A stretch of 64,000 nt of DNA from Aurelia coerulea (lineage: Eukaryota > Cnidaria > Scyphozoa > Semaeostomeae > Ulmaridae). Positions 41,206 to 51,289 of the stretch are shown in pieces. The translations under genes and the position numbers were made by a program. The stretch is taken from assembly GCA_039566865.1 (NCBI GenBank), contig CM076961.1:10935501-10999500 (forward strand), in the 5' to 3' direction. Positions within the stretch are counted from its first letter, which is position 1, and every line of letters begins with the position of its first letter. The notes under the pieces are model-generated. The model had not been told where the DNA came from and did not search any database. It saw only the letters and a list, made by a program, of their open reading frames with translations.

Positions 41206-41340
41206 AATCTTCTTGTTGCGTGTAGTGCAATTGTACAATGATAAACAAGTAAATAAAGAAAAATATAAGCACTTTGATGCGAATTGAAATATTTCAATTC
41301 GCATCAAAGTGCTTATATTTTACTTTATTTACTTGTTTAT
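41206..41340. mobile_element. 135-bp insertion with 14-bp flanking duplication, mostly a palindrome
   Basis: The satellite is interrupted after cgatgaatgcaata (41,192-41,205) and resumes with the same 14 bases (41,341-41,354). The insert starts with about 34 bp of unique sequence, including attgtacaat, and then enters a long palindrome. A flanking direct repeat of this length would suit a retroposition-type or repair-type insertion better than a cut-and-paste DNA transposon. No known family is recognised. It is found once in the window. Confidence 0.75.
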
Positions 41341-41341
41341 C
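41240..41341. repeat. 102-bp palindrome with no spacer
   Basis: Two 51-bp arms are exact reverse complements apart from one position (gaaaaat against atttt-ac in the other arm). They meet at the centre gaaatatttc between 41,290 and 41,291, with no loop. Such a perfect-centre palindrome would extrude as a cruciform or fold back into a hairpin, and is usually unstable. It could be a fold-back element, a product of hairpin-mediated repair, or an assembly or cloning artefact. I recognise no family. Confidence 0.9.
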
Positions 41342-44300
41342 GATGAATGCAATACTCTTTATAATATAAATTGTACCTAATAAAGTACGTTCATCCACAC
41401 TTTTCGTGTTTGTGTTTTGTTTTCTTTAAGAAAATAAACATTTGAATAATCAATGCTTGTTTATGCAGTAAAGCCAAAATGAGAATAAAGTAAAACTAAT
41501 GTCTATAGTAATGTTTCCAAGAATGGTTGCTGCAGCACACATATAGTGTAATGAAAGACGTTTTTTGCAGAACTAAAGTTTTAAAGGACGATGAGTGCAA
41601 TACTCTTTATAAATTTAATTGTGTTTACTAAAGTACGTTAATCCACACTTTTTGTTTTTATATTTTGTTTTCTTTGAGAAAATAAACATTTAATTAATCG
41701 ATGTTTGTTTTAGCAGTAAAGCTAAAATGAGACTAAAGAAAAAACTAATGTCTATTGTAATGGTTCCAAGATTTGTTTCTGCAACACTAATAAAGTGCTA
41801 TAAAAGGAGTTACTGGCAGAACTAAAGTTTTAAAGGGCAATGAATGCAATACCCTTTTTAATATAAATTGTATTTACTAAAGTACGTTAATCCACAGTTT
41901 TTGTGTTGATATTTTGTTTTCTTTGAGAAAATAAACATCTAATTAGTCAATGCTTGTTTATGCAGTAAAGCTAAAATGAGACTAAAGTAAAACTAATGTC
42001 TATAGTAATGTTTCCAAGAACGGTTGCTGCAGCACACATATAGTGCAATGAAAGACGTTATTTGAAGAACTAAAGTTTTAAAGGACGATGAGTGCAATAC
42101 TCTTTATAAATTTACTTGTATCTACTAAAGTACGTTAATCCACACTTTTTGTGTTTATATTTTGTTTTATTTGAGAAAAGAAACATTTAATTAATCAATA
42201 ATTGCTTATGCAGTAGAGCTAAAAAGAGACTAAAGTAGAACTAATGTCTATTGTAATGGTTCCAAGATTTGTTTCTGCAACACTAATAAAGTGCTATAAA
42301 AGGAGTTTTTTGAAGAACTAAAGTTTTAAAGGGTGATGAATGCAATACTCTTTATAATATAAATTGTATTTACTAAAATACGTTAATCCACACTTTTCGT
42401 GTTTGTATTTTGTTTTCTTTAAGAAAATAAACATTTAATTGATCAATGCTTGTTTATGCTGTAAAGCTAAAATGAGACTAAAGTAAAACTAATGTCTATA
42501 GTAATGTTTCCAAGCCTGGTTGCAGCAGCTCTAATATAGTGCTATAAAAGAACTTGCTGGCAGAACTAAAGTTTTAAAGAACGATGAGGGCAATACTCTT
42601 TATAATAAAAAGTGTACCTAATAAAGTACGTTAATCCACACTTTTCGTGTTTGTATTTTGTTTTCTTTAAGAAAATAAACATTTAATTAATCTATGCTTG
42701 TTTATGCAGTAAAGCTAAAATGAGACTAAAGTAAAACTAATGTCTATAGTAATGTTTCCAAGAATGGTTGCTGCAGCACACATATAGTGCAATGAAAGAC
42801 TTTATTTGCAGAACTAAAGTTTTAAAGGACGATGAGTGCAATACTCTTTATAAATTTAATTGTGTTTACTAAAGTACGTTAATCCACACTTATTGTTTTT
42901 ATATCTTGTTTTCTTTGAGAAAAAAAAATTTAACCAATCAATGCTTGTTTGTGCAGTAAAGCTAAAATGAGACTAAAGTAAGACTAATGTCTATAGTAAT
43001 GTTTCAAAGAATGGTTGCTGCAGCACACATATAGTGCAATGAAAGACGTTATTTGCAGAACTAAAGATTTAAAGGGCGATGAATGCAATACTCTTTATAA
43101 TATAAAGTGCACCTATTAAAGTACGTTAATCAACACTTTTCGCGTTTGTATTTTGTTTTCTTTAAGAGAATAAACATTTAATTGATCAATGCATGTTTAT
43201 ACAGTAAAGCTAAAATGAGAGTAAAGTAAAACTAATGTCTATAGTAATGTTTCCAAGAATGGTTGCTGCAGCACACATATAGTGCAATGAAAGACGTTAT
43301 TTGCAGAACTAAAGTTTTAAAAGAACGATGGGTGCAATACTCTTCATAGATTTAATTGTATTTACTAAAGTATGTTAATCCACACTGTTTGTGTTTATAT
43401 TTTGTTTTATTTGAGAAAATAAACATTTATTTAATCAATGTTTGTTTTAGCAGTAAAGCTAAAATGAGACTAAAGAAAAAACTAATGTCTATTGTAATGG
43501 TTCCAAGATTTGTTTCTGCAACACTAATAAAGTGCTATAAAAGGAGTTACTGGCAGTACTAAAGTTTTAAATGGCGATGAATGCAATACTCTTTATAATA
43601 TAAATTGTATTTACTAAAGTACGTTAATACACAGTTTTGGCGTTTATATTTTGTTTTCTTTGAGAAAATAAACATTTAATTAATCAATGCTTGTTTATGC
43701 AGTAAAGCTAAAATGAGACTAAAGAAAAAACTAATGTCTTTAGTAATGTTTCCAAGAATCGTTGCTGCAGCACTAATATAGTGCTATTAAAGAAATTTGT
43801 GGTAGACCTAAAGTTTTAAAGAACGATGAGTGCAATATTCTTTATAATTTATATTGTAGCTACTAAAGTATGTTAACTCTTACTTTTTGTGTTTATTTTT
43901 TGTATTCTTTGAGGAAATAATCATTTAATTAATCAATACTTTCTTTATGCAGTAAAGCTAAATTAAGACTAAAGTAAAACTAATGTCTAAAGTAATGTTT
44001 CCAAGATTTGTTTCTGCAACACTAATAAAGTGCTATAAAAGAAGTTATTTGCAGAACTAAAGTTTTAAAGGGCGATGAATGCAGTACTCTTCATTATATA
44101 AATTGTAGCTAATAAAGTACGTTAATCCACACTTTTTGTGTTGATATTTTGTTTTCTTTAAGAAAATAAACATTTAATTAATCGATTTATGTTTATGCAA
44201 AGAAGTCAAAATGAGATTAAAAAAAAACTAATGTCTATAGTAATGTTTCCTAGACTTGTTGCAGCAGCACTAATGTAGTGCTACAAAAGAACTTGCTGGC

Positions 44301-47300
44301 AGAACAAAAGTTTTAAAGAACGATGAATGCAATATTTTTTCTGATATAAATTCTAGCTACTAAAGTATGTTAACCCTTACTTTTTGTGTTTATTATTTGT
44401 TTTCTTTAAGAAAATAAACATTTAATTAATCAATACTTTCTTATGCAGTAAAGCAAAAATAAGACTAAAGTAAAACTAATGTCTAAAGTAATGTTTCCAA
44501 GATTTGTTTCTGCAACACTAATAAAGTGCTATAAAAGAAGTTATTTGCAGAACTAAAGTTTTAAAGGGCGGTGAATGCAATACTCTTTATAATATAAAGT
44601 GTACCTAATAAAGTACGTTAATCCACACTTTTCGTGTTTGTATTTTGTTTTCTTTAAGAAAATAAACATTTAATTAATCAACGCTTGTTTATGCAGTAAA
44701 GCTAAAATGAGACTAAAGTAAAACTAATGTCTATAGTAATGTTTCCAAGAATGGTTGCTGCAGCACACATATAGTGCAATGAAAGACGTTATTTGCAGAA
44801 CTAAAGTTTTAAAGGACGATGAGTGCAATACTCCTTATAAATTTAATTGTATTTACTAAAGTACGTTAATCCACACTTTTTTTTTATTTTTTTGTTCTTT
44901 GAGAAAAAAAACATTTAATTAATCAATGCTTGTTTATGCAGTAAAGCTAAAATGAGACTAAAGTAAAACTAATGTCTATAGTAATGTTTCCAAGAATCGT
45001 TGCTGCAGTACACATATAGTGCAATGGAAGACGTTATTTGCAGAAATAAAGTTTTATAGGGCAATGAATGCAATACTCTTTATAATATAAAGTGTACCTA
45101 ATAAAGTACGTTAATCCACACTTTTCGTGTTTGTATTTTGTTTTATTTGAGAAAATAAGCTATTTAATTAATCGATGTTTGTTTTAGCAGTAAAGCTAAA
45201 ATGAGACTAAAGAAAAAACTAATGTCTATTGTAATGGTTCCAAGATTTGTTTCTGCAACACTAATAAAGTGCTATAAAAGAAGTTACTGGCAGAACTAAA
45301 GTTTTAAAGGGTGATGAATGCAATACTCTTTATAATATAAAGTGTACCTAATAAAGTACGTTAATCCACACTTTTCGTGTTTGTATTTTGTTTTCTTTGA
45401 GAAAATAAACATTTAATTAATCAATGCTTATTTAAGCATTAAAGCTAAAATGAGACAAAAGTAAAACTAATCTCTATAGTAATGTTTCCAAGAATGGTTG
45501 CTGCAGCACTAATATAGTGCAATGAAAGAAGTTATTTGAAGAACTAAAGTTTTTAAGGACGATGAGTGCAATACTCTTTATAAATTTAATTGTATTTACT
45601 AAAGTACGTCAATCAACATCTTTTGTGTTTATATTTTGTTTTCTTTAAGAAAATAAACATTTAATTAATCAATGCTTGTTTATGCAGTAAAGCTAAAATG
45701 AGACCAAAGTAAAACTAATGTCTATAGTAATGGTTCTAAAATTTGTTTCTGCAACACTAATAAAGTGCTATAAAAGAAGTTACTGGCAGAACTAAAGTTT
45801 TAAAGGGTGATGAATGCAATACTCTTTATAATATAAATTGTATTTACTAAAGTACGTTAATCCACACTTTTTGTGTTTATATTTTGTTTTCTTTGAGAAA
45901 ATAAACATTTAATTAATCAATGCTTATTTAAGCATTAAAGCTAAAATGAGACAAAAGTAAAACTAATCTCTATAGTAATGTTTCTAAGATTTGTTTCTGC
46001 AACACTAATAATGTGCTATTAAAGAAGTTTTTTGCAGAACTAAAGTTTTTAAGGACGATGAATGCAATACTTTTTATAATATAAATTGTTGCTAATAAAG
46101 TACGTTAATCCACACTTTTTGTGTTTATACTTTGTTTTTTTTAAGAAAATAAACATTTAATTAATCGATCTTTGTTTATGCAAAGAAGCCAAAATGAGAC
46201 TAAAGAAAAAACTAATGTCTATAGTAATGTTTCCAAGAATGGTTGCTGCAGTACTAATATAGTGCAATGAAAGAAGTTATTTGAAGAACTAAAGTTTTAA
46301 AGAACGATGAGTGCAATATTTTTTCTGATAAAAATTGTAGCTACTAAAGTACGTTAATCCTTACTTTTTAGGTTTATTTTTTGTTTTCTTTAAGAAAATA
46401 ATTATTTAATTTATCAATACTTGCTTATGCAATAAAGCTAAAATAAGACTAAAGTAAAACTAATGTCTTAAGTAATGTTTCCAAGAATGGTTGCTGCAGC
46501 ACTAATATAGTGCAATGAAAGAAGTTATTTGAAGAACTAAAGTTTTTAAGGACGATGAGTGCAATACTCTTTATAAATTTAATTGTATTTACTAAAGTAC
46601 GTTAATCAACATCTTTTGTGTTTATATTTTGTTTTCTTTAAGAAAATAAACATTTAATTAATCAATGCTTGTTTATGCAGTAAAGCTAAAATGAGACCAA
46701 AGTAAAACTAATGTCTATAGTAATGGTTCTAAAATTTGTTTCTGCAAACTAATAAAGTGCTATAAAAGGAGTTAGTGGCAGAACTAAAGTTTTAAAGGGC
46801 GATGAATGCAATATTCTTTATAATATAAATTTTAGCTAATAAAGTACGTTAATCCACACTTTTTGTGTTTAAATTTTGTTTTCTTTAAGAAAATAAACAT
46901 TTAATTAATCAATGCTTGCTTATGCAGTAAAGCTAAAATAAGACTAAAGTAAAACTAATGTCTAAAGTAATGTTTCCAAGAATGGTTGCTGCAGCACTAA
47001 TATAGTGCAATGAAAGAAGTAATTTGAAGAACTAAAGTTTTTAAGGACGATGAGTGCAATACTCTTTATAAATTTAATTGTATTTACTAACGTACGTTAA
47101 TCAACATCTTTTGTGTTTATATTTTGTTTTCTTTAAGAAAATAAACATTTCATTAATCAATGCTTGCTTATGCAGTAAAGCTAAAATAAGACTAAAGTAA
47201 AACTAATGTCTAAAGTAATGTTTCCAAGAATGGTTGCTGCAGCACTAATATAGTGCAATGAAAGAAGTTATTTGAAGAACTAAAGTTTTTAAGGACGATG

Positions 47301-50300
47301 AGTGCAATACTCTTTATAAATTTAATTCTATTTACTAAAGTACGTTAATCAACATTTTTTGTGTTGATATTTTGTTTTCTTTGAGGAAATAAACATTTAA
47401 TTAATCGATGTTTGTCTTAGCAGTAAAGCTAAAAGGAGACTAAAGAAAAAACTTATGTCTATAGTAATGGTTCCAAAATTTGTTTCTGCAAACTAATAAA
47501 GTGCTATAAAAGGAGTTAGTGGCAGAACTAAAGTTTTGAAGGGCGATGAATGCAATATTCTTTATAATATAAATTGTAGCTAATAAAGTGCGTTAATCCA
47601 CAGATTTTGTGTTTATATTTTGTTTCCTTTAAGAAAATAAACATTTAATTAATCAACACTTGTTTATGCAGTAAAGCTAAAATGAGGCCAAAGTAAAACT
47701 AATGTCTATAGTAATGTTTCCAACATTTGTTTCTGCAACACTAATAAAGTGCTATAAAAGAAGTTATTTGCAGAACTAAAGTTTTAAAGGGCGATGAATG
47801 CAATACTCATTATAATATAAATTGTAGCTAATAAAGTACGTTAATCCACACTTTTTGTATCTATATTTTGTTTTCTTTAAGAAAATAAACATTTAATTAA
47901 TCAATGCTTGTTTATGCAGTAAAGCTAAAATGAGACTAAAGTAAAACTAATGTCTATAGTAATGTTTCTAAGATTTGTTTCTGCAACACTAATAAAGTGC
48001 TATAAAAGAAGTTATTTGCAGAACTAAAGTTTTAAAGGACGATGAATGCAATACTCTTTATAAAATTCAATTGTATTTACTAAAGTACGTTAATCAACAT
48101 CTTTTGTGTTTATATTTTGTTTTCTTTGAGGATATAAACATTTAATTAATCGATGTTTGTTTATGCAAAGAAGCCAAAATGAGACTAAAGAAAAAACTAA
48201 TGTCTTTAGTAATGTTTCCAAGAATGGTTGCTGCAGTACTAATATAGTGCAATAAAAGAAGTTATTTGAAGAACTAAAGCTTTTAAGGACGATGAATGCA
48301 ATACTCTTTATAATATAAATTGTAGCTAATAAAGTAGGTTCATCCACACTTTTTGTATTTATATTTTGTTTTCTTTAAGAAAATAAACATTTAATTAATC
48401 AACGCTTGTTTATGCAGTAAAGCTAAAATGAGACTAAAGTAAAACTAATGTCTATAGTAATGGTTCCAAGATTTGTTTCTGGAACACTAATGAAATGCTA
48501 TAAGAGAATTTATTTGAAGAACTAAAGTTTTAAAGAACGATGAGTGCAATATTTTTTCTGATAAAAATTGTAGCTACTAAAGTACGTTAATCCTTACTTT
48601 TTGCGTTTATTTTTTGTTTTCTTTAAGAAAATAAACATTTAATTAATCAATGCTTGCTGATGCACTAAAGCTAAAATAAGACTAAAGTAAAACTAATGTC
48701 TAAAGTAATGTTTCCAAGAATGGTTGCTGCAGCACTAATATAGTGCAATGAAAGAAGTTATTTGAAGAACTAAAGTTTTTAAGGACGATGAGTGCAATAC
48801 TCTTTATAAATTTAATTGTATTTACTAAAGTACGTTAATCAACATTTTTTGTGTTGATATTTTGTTTTCTTTGAGGAAATAAGCATTTAATTAATCGATG
48901 TTTGTTTATGCAAAGAAGCCAAAATGATGCTAGAGAAAAAACTAATGTCTATAGAAATGATTCCAAGACTAGTTGCAGCAGCACTAATATAGTGCAATAA
49001 AAGAAGTTATTTGAAGAACTAAAGTTTTTAAGGACGATGAATGCAATACTCTTTATAATATAAATTGTAGCTAATAAAGTGCGTTAATCCACAGTTTTGG
49101 TGTTTATATTTTGTTTCCTTTAAGAAAATAAACATTTAATTAATCAACACTTGTTTATGCAGTAAAGCTAAAATGAGACTAAAGTAAAACTAATGTCTAT
49201 AGTAATGTTTCCAACATTTGTTGCTGCAACACTAATAAAGTGCTCTAAGAGAAGTTATTTGCAGAACTAAAGTTTTAAAGGACGACGAGTGGAATACTCT
49301 TTATAAATTTAATTGTATTTACTAAAGTACGTTAATCCACACTTTTTGTGTTTATATTTTGTTTTCTTTGAGAAAATAAACATTTAATTAATCAATGCTT
49401 GTTTATGCAGTAAAGCTAAAATGAGACTAAAGGAAAACTAATGTCTAGAGTAATGTTTCTAAGATTTGTTTCTGCAACACTAATAAAGTGCTATAAAAGA
49501 AGTTATTTGCAGAACTAAAGTTTTAAAGGGCGATGAATGCAATACTTTTTATAATATAAATTGTAGCTAATAAAGTATGTTAATCCACACTTTTTGTGTT
49601 TATATTTTGTTTTCTTTGAGGAAATAAACATTTAATTAATCGATGTTTGTTTTAGCAGTAAAGCCAAAATGAGACTAAAGAAAAAACTAATGTCTATAGT
49701 AATGTTTCCAAGACTAGTTGCAGCAGCACTAATATAGTGCCATAAAAGAACTTGCTGTCAGAACTAAAGTTTTAAGGAACGATGAGTGCAATATTTTTTC
49801 TGATATAATTTGTAGCTACTAAAGTACGTTAACCCTTACTTTTTTGTTTTGTTTTGTTTTGTTTTCTTTAAGAAAATAAACATTTAATTAATCAATGCTT
49901 GCTTATGCAGTAAAGCTAAAATAAGACTGAAGTAAAACTAATGTCTATAGTAATGTTTCCAAAAATGGTTGCTGCAGTGCTAATATAGTGCTATAAAAGA
50001 AGTTACTGGCAGAACTAAAGTTTTAGAGGACGATGAGTGTAATACTCTTTCTAATATAAATTGTAGCTACTAAAGTACGTTAATCCACACTTTTTGTGCT
50101 CATATTTAGTTTTCTTTGAGAAAATAAATATTTAATTAATCGATGTTTCTTATGAAGTAAAGCTAAAATGAGACTAAAGAAAAAACTAATGTATGTAGTA
50201 ATGTTTCCAAGAATGGTTGCTGCAACACTAATATAGTGCTATTAAAGAAGTTATTTGCAGAACTAAAGTTTTAAAGGGCGATGAATGCAATACTCTTTAT

Positions 50301-50818
50301 AATATAAATTGTAGCTCTTAAAGTATGTTAATCCACACTTTTTGTGTTTATATTTTGTTTTCTTTAAGAAAATAAACATTTAATTAATCAATGCTTGTTT
50401 ATGCAGTAAAGGTAAAATGAGACTAAAGTAAAACTAATGTCTATAGTAATGTTTCTAAGATTTGTTTCTGCAACACTAATAAAGTGCTATAAAAGAAGTT
50501 ATTTGCAGAACTAAAGTTTTAAAGGGCGATGAATGCAATACTCTTTATAATATAAATTGTATTTACCAAAGTACGTTAATCCACACTTTTTGTGTTTATA
50601 TTTTATTTTCTTTGAGAAAATAAACATTTAATTAATCAATGCTTGTTTATGCAGTAAAGCTAAAATGAGACTAAAGTAAAACTAATGTCTATAGTAATGT
50701 TTCTAAGATTTGTTTCTGCAACACTAATAAAGTGCTATAAAAGAAGTTATTTGCAGAACTAAAGTTTTAAAGGGCGATGAATGCAATACTCATTATAATA
50801 TAAATTGTAGCTAATAAA
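41341..50818. repeat. Satellite array, block 6
   Basis: About 38 monomers of classes B and C, with a class-specific gcaaagaagccaaaatgatg variant appearing from about 48,165 on. Short runs of tttg-type pentanucleotides (ttttgttttg) vary in number near 49,845. The higher-order duplication described separately starts at about 48,050. No gene is supported; the 85-codon ORF at 48,090-48,347 is read-through of two monomers. Confidence 0.95.
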
Positions 50819-50869
50819 TTTTTCATGAGTGGGCTACCACAATTCGAGAATTAAAATGTGCCCCTGCCT

Positions 50870-50924
50870 GGGATCGAACCCGGGGTCTTCGTGTCAAAAG
50901 TTTCTCCAACATTCCACTGCGCCA
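50870..50924 (-). promoter_or_regulatory. RNA polymerase III type 2 promoter (A and B boxes), unit 1
   Basis: On the minus strand the A-box-like tggcgcagtgg (50,914-50,924) is followed by the B-box-like ggttcgatccc (50,870-50,880). Both match the tRNA internal-promoter consensus. The surrounding sequence keeps a T-arm-like ccggg/ccagg pairing but no convincing acceptor, D or anticodon stem. It is therefore a tRNA-derived SINE-type head, not a working tRNA gene. Confidence 0.7.
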
Positions 50925-51011
50925 CTCAAGCGCAATGAAATGTTGGAGAAATCTGAAGTCATTCAGATTCCCGGGTCTTACACCACGACAGAAGCCATTT
51001 TTTTGTTTTTT

Positions 51012-51082
51012 CGTGTTTCGGCATTAAGCCTTCATCAGAGCCATGCAAACGTATATATAATCATTCGGCATCAGCTGACACG
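51012..51082 (-). ncRNA. Candidate hammerhead ribozyme, copy 1
   Basis: Read on the minus strand the order is cgtgtc, a stem-loop, ctgatga, a short stem-loop, then gaaacacg. Stem III pairs cgtgt with acacg (5 bp), and cleavage would follow the C of cgtgtc. Stem I pairs agct-(g)-atgc with gcatggct: 8 bp with one bulged G and one G-U pair, closed by a long AT-rich loop. Stem II is ggc/gcc around ttaat. All the invariant core positions (CUGANGA, GAAA, UH at the cut site) are present. The weak point is one extra A between ctgatga and stem II. Stem III is the open end, so this would be a type III hammerhead. Activity is inferred, not shown. Confidence 0.6.
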
Positions 51083-51143
51083 GTGAAATATATTTTTCAT
51101 GAGTGGGCTACCACAATTCGAGAATTAAAATGTGCCCCTGCCT

Positions 51144-51198
51144 GGGATCGAACCCGGGGTCTTCGTGTCAAAAGTTTCTTCAACATTCCACTGCGCCA
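51144..51198 (-). promoter_or_regulatory. RNA polymerase III type 2 promoter (A and B boxes), unit 2
   Basis: Same A-box (51,188-51,198) and B-box (51,144-51,154) as unit 1. Read on the minus strand this unit lies upstream of the hammerhead-like motif, so a transcript started here would run into it. Confidence 0.68.
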
Positions 51199-51289
51199 CT
51201 CAAGCGCAATGAAATGTTGGAGAAATCTGAAGTCATTCAGATTCCCACTCATGAAAAATATATTTCACCGTGTCAGCTGATGCCGAATG

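Larger units (their letters stand above)
50819..51289 (-). mobile_element. Retroelement-like insertion, copy 1: tRNA-headed unit, hammerhead-like motif, truncated second unit
   Basis: The insertion is flanked by a 15-bp direct repeat, attgtagctaataaa (50,804-50,818 and 51,290-51,304), as expected of target-primed reverse transcription. It contains one 274-bp unit (50,825-51,098) and a shorter second unit starting at 51,099. Each unit begins catgagtgggctaccac. Read on the minus strand, each has a tRNA-like region with A-box tggcgcagtgg and B-box ggttcgatccc. Between them lies a hammerhead-like fold. The far end (51,244-51,292) is a perfect 49-bp inverted copy of 51,059-51,107. Tandem units plus a short inverted end resemble the layouts known in Penelope-like elements and retrozymes. 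No reverse transcriptase is encoded, so it is non-autonomous. The 65-85-codon ORFs across it are not coding. Confidence 0.72.

Noticed and set aside
41206..41340. Palindrome as a Tc1/mariner MITE
   Set aside because: No TA duplication at the ends and no inverted tips at the insertion borders; the flanking repeat is 14 bp and the palindrome occupies only the right three quarters.
50870..50930. A functional tRNA gene on the minus strand
   Set aside because: A and B boxes and a T-arm-like pairing are present, but acceptor, D and anticodon stems do not pair convincingly; a tRNA-derived head fits better.
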